Shown here piece by piece: positions 35,094 through 44,810 of a DNA stretch of 64,000 nucleotides. Under the pieces are notes generated by a model. It made no database searches. It was not told where the DNA came from and worked only from the letters and a program-made list of their open reading frames with translations. The position numbers and the translations under genes are program-made. The DNA comes from Alteripontixanthobacter maritimus (GTDB taxonomy: Bacteria; Pseudomonadota; Alphaproteobacteria; Sphingomonadales; Sphingomonadaceae). Positions within the stretch are counted from its first letter, which is position 1. Each line of letters starts with the position of its first letter. The stretch is taken from contig NZ_QBKA01000002.1 of NCBI RefSeq assembly GCF_003340475.1, forward strand, positions 1,063,501-1,127,500. Reading direction: 5' to 3'.

Positions 35094-35723
35094 TTACTGC
35101 GGAAATTGCTCCGCCACCAGCTTGGCAAAGGCATCGGCGCGGTGGCTGATGGTGTGCTTTTCTGCCGGGTCGATTTCGGCGAAGGTTTGCTCACGTCCTT
35201 CGGGCACGAACACGGGATCGTAACCGAAGCCCATTTCGCCGCGCGGGGGCCAGGTCAGGCTGCCATTGCAGCGCCCTTCGTACACCGCATGGTCGCCATC
35301 GGGCCATGCAATCGCCAGGACACAGCTGAACCATGCCGAACGGTCCGCGTCCGGTCCTTGCGCGGCCAACAGACCCTCAACTTTGCCCATTGCAAGATAC
35401 CAGTCGCGGCCTGCATCGCCTTCGAACCACTGCCGTTCGGCCCAGTCGGCGGTATAGACACCGGGCCGTCCATCCAGCGCAGCGACCGACAGACCGCTAT
35501 CGTCCGCCAGCGCAACGATCCCGGAAGCCTCCGCCGCCGCACGCGCCTTAAGCAGCGCGTTGTCGACAAAGGTCGTGCCTGTTTCGGCTGGTTCGGGCAG
35601 GCCCAGCGAACCTGCCGACAGGCAATCCACCCCGTGCGGGTGCAGGAGGGCGGAGATTTCCTTCAGCTTGCCGGCGTTATGCGTAGCTATCACCAGCTTT
35701 CCGGGACCGAGGCGGCGGGTCAT
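35094..35723 (-). CDS. rdgB: Non-canonical purine NTP pyrophosphatase (RdgB/HAM1)
   Basis: A 209-residue house-cleaning enzyme that hydrolyses dITP, ITP and XTP to monophosphates. Signatures: [14 protein letters not shown] at the N-terminus, [38 protein letters not shown], and [15 protein letters not shown], with SHRADAF near the C-terminus. It lies between rph and hemW in the order rph-rdgB-hemW, a frequent alphaproteobacterial arrangement, and is 21 bp downstream of rph. Confidence 0.96.
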   Translation of the reverse strand: MTRRLGPGKLVIATHNAGKLKEISALLHPHGVDCLSAGSLGLPEPAETGTTFVDNALLKARAAAEASGIVALADDSGLSVAALDGRPGVYTADWAERQWFEGDAGRDWYLAMGKVEGLLAAQGPDADRSAWFSCVLAIAWPDGDHAVYEGRCNGSLTWPPRGEMGFGYDPVFVPEGREQTFAEIDPAEKHTISHRADAFAKLVAEQFPQ

Positions 35724-35744
35724 TCGGTTTATCCTTGTTCGGCG

Positions 35745-36461
35745 TCAGCCCTTGGTTGCATCCAGTTGCGCTGCAAAGATGCCGTCGCAGCCGATCTTGG
35801 CAAGACGCAGCAGACGGAGCAGGCCTTCCTCGTCATAGGTCGCACCTTCCGCAGTCGCCTGTACTTCGGCAATCTGTCCGCCTTCGATCAGCACGAAATT
35901 CGCGTCCGCGTCGGCACTGGAATCTTCGTCGTAATCCAGATCGAGGACCGGGGTGCCATTGTAAATACCGCAAGAGATGGCGGCGACCTGCGCAGCGATG
36001 GGATCGGATTTGATATCCCCCGATTTCATTAAGCCGTTTACCGCCAGACGCAACGCGACCCAGGCACCGCTGATGGAGGCTGTTCGGGTGCCGCCATCGG
36101 CCTGGATTACATCGCAATCGAGCGTGATCTGCCGTTCGCCCAGTTTCCTGAGGTCGACGACGGAACGCAGCGAACGCCCGATCAATCGCTGGATTTCCTG
36201 CGTCCGTCCGCTCTGTTTACCCCGTGCAGCTTCGCGGCTGCCGCGTGTATGGGTGGCGCGGGGCAACATCGAATATTCGCCGGTCACCCAGCCTTCACCC
36301 TTGCCGCGAAGCCATGGCGGGATGCGTTCCTCGACGCTCGCCGTGCACAACACCTTCGTTTCGCCGAAGCTGATGAGGCAGCTTCCCTCGGCGTGCTTGG
36401 TAAATCCGGTTTCGATGGTGATGGCGCGCATTTCGTCGGGCGCGCGGTTCGATGGTCGCAT
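35745..36461 (-). CDS. rph: Ribonuclease PH
   Basis: A 238-residue phosphorolytic 3'-to-5' exoribonuclease that trims tRNA 3' ends. Family sequences include [59 protein letters not shown], and the phosphate-binding [32 protein letters not shown] provides catalytic acids. The start [12 protein letters not shown] at 36461 matches family N-termini. It is divergent from hrcA (123 bp apart), the same arrangement as in many alphaproteobacteria. Confidence 0.97.
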   Translation of the reverse strand: MRPSNRAPDEMRAITIETGFTKHAEGSCLISFGETKVLCTASVEERIPPWLRGKGEGWVTGEYSMLPRATHTRGSREAARGKQSGRTQEIQRLIGRSLRSVVDLRKLGERQITLDCDVIQADGGTRTASISGAWVALRLAVNGLMKSGDIKSDPIAAQVAAISCGIYNGTPVLDLDYDEDSSADADANFVLIEGGQIAEVQATAEGATYDEEGLLRLLRLAKIGCDGIFAAQLDATKG

Positions 36462-36546
36462 CAATATGTCCTTGTATGAAGCGCGAGCGTTGCGGCGGTC
36501 CGCAGGTCGCGTTGGCATAATTCTCGCGCCGCCTACGCGCTTCGCC

Positions 36547-36574
36547 CTTGAGGCTGCAAGGGGATACGCTAGAT
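36547..36574 (+). promoter_or_regulatory. Candidate RpoH-type promoter of hrcA
   Basis: CTTG (36547-36550), 18 nt, then CTAGAT (36569-36574), one base different from the CTTG-N18-CTATAT arrangement upstream of dnaK in this same window. The predicted transcript would start about 4-6 nt before the hrcA ATG, which has no Shine-Dalgarno, implying a nearly leaderless mRNA. Confidence 0.45.
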
Positions 36575-36584
36575 TGTACCGGCA

Positions 36585-37658
36585 ATGAGCGCCCGATCCC
36601 CTACAAATCTCGACGTTTCGGAACTATCCGGTCGCGCGCGCGACATCTTTCGTCTCGTCGTGGAAGGCTATCTGGATAGCGGCCACCCGGTCGGGTCTAA
36701 GGCATTGGCAGGGGAAGGGGGCGTCGATCTGTCGCCCGCCTCGATCCGATCCGTCCTGGCCGAACTGGAAGCGGGTGGCTTGCTGTCGGCCCCGCACACC
36801 AGCGCCGGCCGGATGCCCACCACCAGCGGGCTGCGGCTGTTCGTCGACGCAATGATGCAGGTCGCGCAGCCGAACGAGCAGGAACGCGCCGCCATCGCTC
36901 AGCGCATTGCAGCGCCAGGACCGGTAGAGAATGCGCTGGAGGCAACCAGCGCGTTACTATCGGACCTGTCGGGTGCAGCAGGAATGGTGATGGTGCCAAC
37001 GCGGGAACCCCGGCTTTCGCAGGTCAACCTGCTGCCGCTCGGGGAAACCAAGGCATTGGCAGTGCTGGTCGGAGAAGATGGATCGGTAGAAAACCGGGTG
37101 CTGGAACTGGCGGAAGGCGGCGCTTCCCCTTCGGTGCTGGAGCAAGCAGGCAATTACATTACTGCGCAGCTTGCCGGGCGCACCCTTCAAGAAGCGCTGT
37201 CGGCTATCCGGCAGGATATCAAGAACGGCCATACCGCGCTCGACGATGCGAGCCGGGATCTGGTCGAGCGCGGTCTGGCAACGTGGAGCGAGGATGCGCA
37301 GAAGCGTCCGGTGCTGATCGTCAGGGGCCAGGCGAACCTCCTCGACGAAAGCGCGCTGGACGATCTCGACCGGGTGCGATCATTGCTGGACGATCTTGAA
37401 AACAAGCAGTCGGTTGCGGCCCTGATGCAGCGCGCCCAACGCGCGAAGGCGGCGCGCATTTTTATCGGATCGGAGAACCGCCTGTTTGCGCTTTCGGGCT
37501 CCAGCGTGATCGCTTCGCCCTATCACGATGCGGAGGGCAAGGTGATCGGCGTGCTGGGAGTGATCGGCCCTACGCGGTTGAATTACGCAAGGCTGGTCCC
37601 CATGGTAGATTTCACGGCCCAGTCACTGGGCAAATCCCTTTCCAGAATGATTGGTTGA
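36585..37658 (+). CDS. hrcA: Heat-inducible transcription repressor HrcA
   Basis: A 357-residue HrcA repressor. The N-terminal winged helix includes [59 protein letters not shown]. The central GAF-like domain and inserted region follow, ending with [35 protein letters not shown]. HrcA binds CIRCE operators, mainly at groESL, and needs GroEL for activity. No CIRCE sequence (TTAGCACTC...GAGTGCTAA) is seen upstream of hrcA or dnaK here. grpE follows after 9 bp, forming an operon. Confidence 0.96.
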   Translation: MSARSPTNLDVSELSGRARDIFRLVVEGYLDSGHPVGSKALAGEGGVDLSPASIRSVLAELEAGGLLSAPHTSAGRMPTTSGLRLFVDAMMQVAQPNEQERAAIAQRIAAPGPVENALEATSALLSDLSGAAGMVMVPTREPRLSQVNLLPLGETKALAVLVGEDGSVENRVLELAEGGASPSVLEQAGNYITAQLAGRTLQEALSAIRQDIKNGHTALDDASRDLVERGLATWSEDAQKRPVLIVRGQANLLDESALDDLDRVRSLLDDLENKQSVAALMQRAQRAKAARIFIGSENRLFALSGSSVIASPYHDAEGKVIGVLGVIGPTRLNYARLVPMVDFTAQSLGKSLSRMIG

Positions 37659-37667
37659 ACAGCTTTT

Positions 37668-38345
37668 ATGAACGACGGAAAAATGCCGCCCAAGAGCGCC
37701 GGTAACAGCACTGATAAGGGTAAATCCGAAGAAATTCCGGCTGCGGAAGCGGGGCTGGATGCAGCCCGTGATGCCGCCATTCGCGACGAATTGAAAGGCG
37801 TGCCGGAAAGCATGCTGGCCGATAATGATGGTGACGATGCTGGCGATGGCAGCGGCGACGGGGGGGACTCTATCGATGATGCGCTCGATCGGTTGCGGTC
37901 CGATCTCGATGCGGCACAGCAGGATGTCTTGTACGCTCGCGCGGATACCCAGAACCTACGCCGCCGTATGGAGAAGGATATCGCCGATGCCCGTGCCTAC
38001 GGTGCGACCGGTTTTGCGCGCGACATTCTTTCCGTAGCCGACAATCTGGCGCGTGCGCTGGATGCTGTTCCCGAAGAATTGCGCGCGGACGAAAAATTTA
38101 AAGGACTGGTTGCCGGTATCGAGGCGACCCGGCGCGAGCTCGACAAGGTGTTCGGGCAGCATGGTGTGACCCGCATCGCCTCGACCGGAATGCCGCTAGA
38201 TCCAAATCAGCATCAGGCCATGCTGGAAATCCCCACCGATGACGCCGAACCCGGCACTATCGTGCAGGAAATGCAGCCCGGTTATATGATCAAGGATCGG
38301 CTGCTACGTCCTGCGATGGTTGGTGTTGCAAAGAAGGCGGACTGA
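37668..38345 (+). CDS. grpE: Nucleotide exchange factor GrpE
   Basis: A 225-residue co-chaperone that releases ADP from DnaK. The first 75 residues are acidic and low-complexity (DNDGDDAGDGSGDGGDSIDD); the coiled-coil (about 75-140) has YARADTQNLRRRMEKDIADARAY and the beta-wing contains GVTRIASTGMPLDPNQHQAMLEI and VQEMQPGYMIKDRLLRPAMVGVAK. The acidic N-terminal extension is longer than in E. coli. Position 9 bp after hrcA implies co-expression. Confidence 0.97.
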   Translation: MNDGKMPPKSAGNSTDKGKSEEIPAAEAGLDAARDAAIRDELKGVPESMLADNDGDDAGDGSGDGGDSIDDALDRLRSDLDAAQQDVLYARADTQNLRRRMEKDIADARAYGATGFARDILSVADNLARALDAVPEELRADEKFKGLVAGIEATRRELDKVFGQHGVTRIASTGMPLDPNQHQAMLEIPTDDAEPGTIVQEMQPGYMIKDRLLRPAMVGVAKKAD

Positions 38346-38429
38346 ATAAGGCTGAAAGCTACAGGCTCACTTGCGTTCAGCTTCGATCTTTTATCCCGAC
38401 GTTACGTATGGGCATGAAGGAGATTGATG

Positions 38430-38726
38430 ATGACCCGAGTTCGTAAAATGTTCGTTCCGCTGGCAATGGTTTCGGCGCTTTCGCTAACTGCTTGTGCAGA
38501 AAACTATGCTGCCGAGGGTGCGCTTGGCGGCGCCGCAGTCGGCGCCGGTGTTGCGGCTGTCACTGGTGAGAATATTGCACGTTATGCTTTGGCTGGTGCC
38601 GCAGCTGGCGGTCTTGCCGGTTATTTTGTCGACAAGAACGACAAGTGCGATGGCTATAGTGCGAACCGCTATCTCGACGATGATTGCTTCGGCACCGCGG
38701 GATACCCTGCCGATCCACGTAGGTAA
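38430..38726 (+). CDS. Small glycine-zipper lipoprotein
   Basis: A 98-residue lipoprotein. The signal peptide MTRVRKMFVP ends at lipobox LSLTAC (about residues 17-22). The mature part has an alanine/glycine-rich region (EGALGGAAVGAGVAAVTGE then ALAGAAAGGLAGYFVD) typical of glycine-zipper outer-membrane-associated lipoproteins, followed by a short tail with two cysteines (KCDGY and DDCFG). AAGGAG lies 7 nt before the ATG at 38430; ATG 38427 is also possible. A terminator follows. Function unknown. Confidence 0.8.
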   Translation: MTRVRKMFVPLAMVSALSLTACAENYAAEGALGGAAVGAGVAAVTGENIARYALAGAAAGGLAGYFVDKNDKCDGYSANRYLDDDCFGTAGYPADPRR

Positions 38727-38738
38727 CTAAAACAACGA

Positions 38739-38775
38739 AAGGCCCGGACCTTGCTGCAAGCATTGTCCGGGCCTT
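38739..38775. terminator. Bidirectional terminator between convergent genes
   Basis: AAGGCCCGGAC and GTCCGGGCCTT form a perfect 11-bp stem with a 15-nt loop between the plus-strand lipoprotein gene and the minus-strand membrane gene. T-runs on either side are short (TT on plus, TTTCG on minus). Confidence 0.65.
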
Positions 38776-38824
38776 CATGCATTGTCACAAGAGACGACCG
38801 CCAGAATGGTATTTCGGCGAATGG

Positions 38825-39409
38825 TCAGGTCAGATAATTGAACAGATAGCGCGCGATGAGCAGACCAAGCAGGATGCCGCTTGCCCATTTCGTCCGCACG
38901 ACCATTGCTGCTCCCATTAACGCAATCAGTAACAGCGTCATGGCAATCGGGCCGACTAGCGCCACTTGCGACCATATGGCCGGGATCGTGGACATGTACC
39001 CCCATTGGACCAGCACCAGCGTTATTAGAATGGCAAACACGATCCGCCGAATCCTGAAATAATGGGTATCGAGATCTGCGAACCGCGCTGGTTCGGTTGG
39101 AAACACAAGCCTGGCTGCGAGAAAATAACTGGCAGCGAACGTCATGATCGCGAGCAACGATTGGCTTGAAATCGCGAGCTCGTCTCGCACGATCCACGCG
39201 TAAGCCCAGAATGACATCAGATCGAGTATGACGAACAGGCCTAGCAACGGCGTAAGCCAGCCAATCTTGAACTGGCTTGATCCGGCATTGGGGTCGTCGA
39301 TTTGCGCGGAGCGAAGTTCCAGAGCGCGTCCCAAACCAGACAGCAGCTCGACCAGCGAAAGACCAAGGATGAGGCTGTAAAGCGCGAACAGGAATTCGAA
39401 CTGGGTCAT
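38825..39409 (-). CDS. Five-helix integral membrane protein
   Basis: A 194-residue hydrophobic protein with about five predicted membrane segments: residues 7-25 (LFALYSLILGLSLVELL), 50-70 (WLTPLLGLFVILDLMSFWAY), 80-100, 120-140 (IVFAILITLVLVQWGYM) and 150-170 (VALVGPIAMTLLLIALMGA). No family was recognised. It overlaps the upstream metalloprotease-like gene by four bases (39406-39409), so the two are likely translationally coupled and may work together at the membrane. Confidence 0.75.
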   Translation of the reverse strand: MTQFEFLFALYSLILGLSLVELLSGLGRALELRSAQIDDPNAGSSQFKIGWLTPLLGLFVILDLMSFWAYAWIVRDELAISSQSLLAIMTFAASYFLAARLVFPTEPARFADLDTHYFRIRRIVFAILITLVLVQWGYMSTIPAIWSQVALVGPIAMTLLLIALMGAAMVVRTKWASGILLGLLIARYLFNYLT

Positions 39410-39963
39410 GCTGCACCCGGGAAACGCACCAGCAAATCATAAGCCGCAGCGTCGCCGACGCCAGCAACCTTGGCACCGTTTCGCAGGAAGAACGCGTGTT
39501 TGACGATTTCCGCCTGCTGCTCGATGCCGTACCGAACTAGTGACCAGCCCGGCTTCAGGCTGTAATCGTAACGGCACCATGGATGCCGGCGCAGTATCAA
39601 ATACCAGTCGCCTCGCGTCTGCGTTTGCCAGACATGGACCATCTCATGGATGAACAACCCCTGCCGCATCAGGCCCACTTGGCTGAAGTCGTCGCAATAG
39701 CTGTCGCCGAGCGGATGAAAATGCAGATGCCCGCGCGGAGCCATGGTCACACGGCGCGGCTGGAAGGGAAACCATTTGCGCCGCTTTATCGTGACCTTGT
39801 CGTAATCGATCGCGTCCCCGAATACCGTGCGGGCGAGCGCAACCTCACCCGCAGTCAGAGCGCGGTCGCCGCCTGCTGGGCAGGAGTTTACCGGCGGTAT
39901 GAGGGCGCCCGAAATGGCAGAATCGACCGGCAACGGTCCGTTGAACGTCCCGTCAGCGCGCAT
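39406..39963 (-). CDS. Putative zinc metallopeptidase-like protein (HExxH; 'Vgr-related' type)
   Basis: A 185-residue protein containing the zincin motif HEMVHVWQ near residue 106, preceded by LHFHPLGDSYCDDFSQVGLMRQGLFI and by RALTAGEVALARTVFGDAIDYDKVTIKRRKW. The ARxVFGDxIDYxxVxI and HExxHVWQ arrangement is reminiscent of DUF4157/eCIS-core-like sequences and of proteins sometimes labelled Vgr-related. A third zinc ligand (possibly in IEQQAEIVKHA) cannot be confirmed. No signal peptide. It starts 11 bp inside the PCu(A)C gene and overlaps the membrane gene downstream. Confidence 0.7.
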   Translation of the reverse strand: MRADGTFNGPLPVDSAISGALIPPVNSCPAGGDRALTAGEVALARTVFGDAIDYDKVTIKRRKWFPFQPRRVTMAPRGHLHFHPLGDSYCDDFSQVGLMRQGLFIHEMVHVWQTQTRGDWYLILRRHPWCRYDYSLKPGWSLVRYGIEQQAEIVKHAFFLRNGAKVAGVGDAAAYDLLVRFPGAA

Positions 39964-40432
39964 CGCCAGCGGCGAGGATTTCCACCGGGAAGCTCAATTT
40001 ATCGCCGCCCGACACAATCAACGTCACCTCGGTCGTGCCGCCCGGCTTGAGGTCTGGCGAAACGCCGGTCGCCATTACATGCTGACTGCCCGGTTTGAAT
40101 TCCAGCTTGGTGCCTTTTTTAAGCGGGCTCGGCGACATTTCCATCATTTCGACCTGGAAATCCATTTCGCCATATTGGTGAAAGGTAGCGTCCTCCGCCC
40201 CTTCCACGGCAACGCGGTTCAAGGCGAGCCCGCGATCCCCATCGTAGGCGAGATTAAAGTATACTGCCGCAGGATTGCCTTCCACGGCGGCCAGAACCAT
40301 CCGCCCGTCGGTCACCGACAAACCCGGCACCGCTTCAGGCGCGACTTCCTCGGTCGGGGCGCTTTCGCCGCATCCCGATAGCGTCAGTGCAGAAAATCCG
40401 AGCAGTCCTGCTGCCAGCTGTACCTTGTTCAT
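39953..40432 (-). CDS. Copper chaperone PCu(A)C lipoprotein
   Basis: A 159-residue lipoprotein with lipobox LTLSGC near residue 21 and a PCu(A)C domain. Copper ligands of the family, H(M)x10Mx21HxM, are represented by FHQYGEMDFQVEMMEM and KPGSQHVMATGV. These periplasmic chaperones deliver Cu(I) to the CuA centre of cytochrome c oxidase. It is the first gene of a three-gene minus-strand overlap series with the HExxH and membrane proteins. Confidence 0.9.
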   Translation of the reverse strand: MNKVQLAAGLLGFSALTLSGCGESAPTEEVAPEAVPGLSVTDGRMVLAAVEGNPAAVYFNLAYDGDRGLALNRVAVEGAEDATFHQYGEMDFQVEMMEMSPSPLKKGTKLEFKPGSQHVMATGVSPDLKPGGTTEVTLIVSGGDKLSFPVEILAAGDAR

Positions 40433-40519
40433 GCGTAAGAACCCTATTTGCGAATAATGCGCCCTGCTGGGCTGCGTAGCAGTAACCTAGCGCGGCAGGT
40501 TCCGCTGCGCCACGAAAAC

Positions 40520-40547
40520 TTGTGCCGCGAGAAAGCACACCTATATC
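40520..40547 (+). promoter_or_regulatory. RpoH (sigma-32) promoter of dnaK
   Basis: CTTG at 40520-40523, a 17-nt spacer, then CCTATAT at 40541-40547. This matches the alphaproteobacterial heat-shock promoter form (CTTG with CYTATNT spaced 17-18 nt). It lies about 100 bp upstream of the dnaK start with no competing CIRCE element. Confidence 0.75.
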
Positions 40548-40644
40548 GCCCTCGAACACAACCTGACGAGCCGCCCAGCCCGCTCCGCCGTTAATGGGGA
40601 GCAACCGGGCGGCGTCCAGTTACAAAGAAGGCAATAGGGAAACT

Positions 40645-42609
<1,965 letters not shown>

Positions 42610-42630
42610 GTCAGCTCATGAACACCATGT

Positions 42631-42661
42631 CCGCCACCGGTGCCTCGCGCATCGGTGGCGG
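42631..42661 (+). other. dnaK-dnaJ intergenic hairpin
   Basis: CCGCCACCG and CGGTGGCGG form a perfect 9-bp stem with a 13-nt loop, followed by TCTGGTTT. It may act as a partial terminator or an RNA processing/stability element that lowers dnaJ relative to dnaK. Confidence 0.5.
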
Positions 42662-42683
42662 TCTGGTTTGAGGCAGGAACATC

Positions 42684-43817
42684 ATGTCTACCGAAACCGA
42701 TTATTACGAACTCCTCACCGTTTCGCGCGATGCGGATGCAGCGTCTATCAAATCCGCCTATCGAAAGCTGGCAATGAAGTGGCACCCGGATCGCAACCCT
42801 GGCGATGCTGCTGCGGAAGCGAAGTTCAAATCCATATCCTCTGCTTACGAGTGCCTGAAGGACCCGCAGAAGCGCGCGGCCTATGATCGGTACGGCCACG
42901 CCGCATTCGAGCAGGGCATGAATGGCGGCGGCTTCGGAGGCGGCGGGCAGCAGGGCTTCAGCGACATCGGAGATATCTTCGAAACCATTTTCGGTGGTGG
43001 ATTTGCTAGCGGCGGCGGTGGCGGGCAACAGCGCGCGCGCCGCGGTGCAGATTTGCGCTACGATATGGAGATCGGCCTGGACGAAGCATTCCACGGCAAG
43101 GAAACCCAGATCGAGATCGAAGTCAGCCAGACCTGCGACACTTGCGACGGGTCGGGCAGCAAACCGGGCACCGGCACCCGCGCCTGCAACTTGTGCCGCG
43201 GTCACGGCAAGGTGCGGGCCAAACAGGGGTTTTTCGTGGTCGAGCGACCATGCCCCAATTGCGATGGTCGCGGCGAAGTTATCGAACATGTCTGCGGCGA
43301 TTGTCGGGGGGAGGGCAGGGTGGACTTGCCGCAAACCCTCGACGTCGAAATCCCGCCTGGCGTCGATACCGGTACGCGCATCCGCCTGTCCGGCAAGGGC
43401 GAAGCGGGGCCGCGCGGCGCGCCTTCGGGCGACCTTTATATTTTCGTGCACGTCCGCGAACACGATGTGTTCCAGCGCGAAGGCACCACCCTCGGTACAC
43501 GCGTACCCATCAGCTTTACCACGGCAGCACTTGGCGGATCGGTGGATATTCCGGATCTGTCCGGCTCCACCAACACGGTGGACATTCCCGCCGGGATCCA
43601 GTCCGGCCGGCAATTACGTGTGCGCGGCGCGGGTATGCCCGTTTTGCAAGGGCGCGGACGCGGCGACCTAGTTGTGGAGATCGCGGTCGAGACACCAACC
43701 AAGCTCAGCAAGGCGCAAAAGGATTTGCTCGCCCAATTCCGCGATACGGAAACAGGTGCCGAATGCCCCGAAAGCCAGGGTTTCTTCGACAAGCTGAAAG
43801 GCGCGTTTGCCGGATAG
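42684..43817 (+). CDS. dnaJ: Chaperone DnaJ (Hsp40)
   Basis: A 377-residue full-length DnaJ. The J domain (about 1-70) has the HPD motif in MKWHPDRNPGD. A Gly/Phe-rich region (GMNGGGFGGGGQQGFSDIGDIFETIFGGGF) follows, then four zinc-binding repeats (CDTCDGSG, CNLCRGHG, CPNCDGRG, CGDCRGEG, about 150-215) and the C-terminal substrate-binding domain. It lies 74 bp downstream of dnaK, forming the usual operon. Confidence 0.98.
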   Translation: MSTETDYYELLTVSRDADAASIKSAYRKLAMKWHPDRNPGDAAAEAKFKSISSAYECLKDPQKRAAYDRYGHAAFEQGMNGGGFGGGGQQGFSDIGDIFETIFGGGFASGGGGGQQRARRGADLRYDMEIGLDEAFHGKETQIEIEVSQTCDTCDGSGSKPGTGTRACNLCRGHGKVRAKQGFFVVERPCPNCDGRGEVIEHVCGDCRGEGRVDLPQTLDVEIPPGVDTGTRIRLSGKGEAGPRGAPSGDLYIFVHVREHDVFQREGTTLGTRVPISFTTAALGGSVDIPDLSGSTNTVDIPAGIQSGRQLRVRGAGMPVLQGRGRGDLVVEIAVETPTKLSKAQKDLLAQFRDTETGAECPESQGFFDKLKGAFAG

Positions 43818-43909
43818 CGTGGTCCACTTGCCGGGGCAGGGCAGCACGCCGCCCGTGTTTTACAAGACGCGCGGCGTATCCTAACGATGGCGTGAAAGGG
43901 ATTTCCTCC

Positions 43910-44809
43910 ATGCGTCTCAACCCAACTGTCCTTCTAGCTCCTCTCTTCCTGGGCTTGCTTGCCGCGCCCGCGATCGCCCAGCGCAATTTCGACGATGTCG
44001 AAATTACCGCCGAAGAGGTCGCGCCCGGAATTTCGGTGCTGTTCGGCGCTGGTGGCAATATCGGCGTAAGCCATGGTCCCGACGGCACTGTCCTGATCGA
44101 CGACCAGTTTGCCGAACTATCGGACAAGATCGAAGCGGCGGTCGCCGAGCTGGGGGCAGCGCCCGTCAGCTATCTGATCAACACCCATTGGCACGGGGAT
44201 CATACCGGCGGGAACGAAGCCTTTGGCCGCAACGGCGCGCTTATCTTCGCACACGAGAACGTTCGGCAGCGACTTGCCAATGGGCGCGGCGGCTCACGGC
44301 CGATCCCACCCGCTCCCAAGGCTGCGCTGCCGGTCGTCACATTCGGCCAGGGTTTGTCGATGCACCTCAACGGGGACGATGTGCGGATCATTTTTACAGG
44401 CGGCGGGCACACCGACGGCGACAGCGTGGTCTATTGGGAGAAAGCCGACGTCATCCATATGGGCGACCTGTATTTCAAGATCCCCGGCTACCCATATATG
44501 GACATGGATTCTGGCGGCAACGTCTTGAACGCCATGAACTCGCTCGGTACGGTCATCCGCATGATCGGGGACGATACCAGAGTGATCCCCGGTCATGGTC
44601 CGATGTCGAACAAGGCGGAACTGGTCGCCTATCGCGCCATGATAGGACAAGCGGTAGACCGCGTGCGCGCGCTGAAGGATGACGGCAAGACGCTTGAAGA
44701 AGTGGTCGCCGCCAAACCGCTGACGGACTTTAACCGGGGGGAGGGCTTTGTCGGACCGGACCAGTTCGTAACCTCGATCTACAACAGCTTGAAAACCGGC
44801 AACCCGTAA
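43910..44809 (+). CDS. Exported MBL-fold metallo-hydrolase
   Basis: A 299-residue metallo-beta-lactamase-superfamily protein. The start at 43910 gives MRLNPTVLLA and a signal peptide ending near AIAQ. The zinc motif HWHGDHTGGNEAFG (HxHxDH) lies near residue 90, with HTDGDSVVYW and VIPGHGPMSNK as later metal-ligand regions. These match secreted MBL hydrolases such as those associated with quinoprotein or thiosulfate systems; substrate is unknown. The long upstream frame (to 43142) is a shadow of dnaJ. Its stop is 1 bp from the patatin stop, convergent. Confidence 0.9.
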   Translation: MRLNPTVLLAPLFLGLLAAPAIAQRNFDDVEITAEEVAPGISVLFGAGGNIGVSHGPDGTVLIDDQFAELSDKIEAAVAELGAAPVSYLINTHWHGDHTGGNEAFGRNGALIFAHENVRQRLANGRGGSRPIPPAPKAALPVVTFGQGLSMHLNGDDVRIIFTGGGHTDGDSVVYWEKADVIHMGDLYFKIPGYPYMDMDSGGNVLNAMNSLGTVIRMIGDDTRVIPGHGPMSNKAELVAYRAMIGQAVDRVRALKDDGKTLEEVVAAKPLTDFNRGEGFVGPDQFVTSIYNSLKTGNP

Positions 44810-44810
44810 G

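Noticed and set aside
36462-36584. CIRCE operator for HrcA near hrcA or dnaK
   Set aside because: No TTAGCACTC-N9-GAGTGCTAA-like inverted repeat was found upstream of either gene.
43846-43877. ACGCCGC/GCGGCGT inverted repeat after dnaJ, considered as a terminator
   Set aside because: An 18-nt loop and no T-run make termination unlikely; left unannotated.
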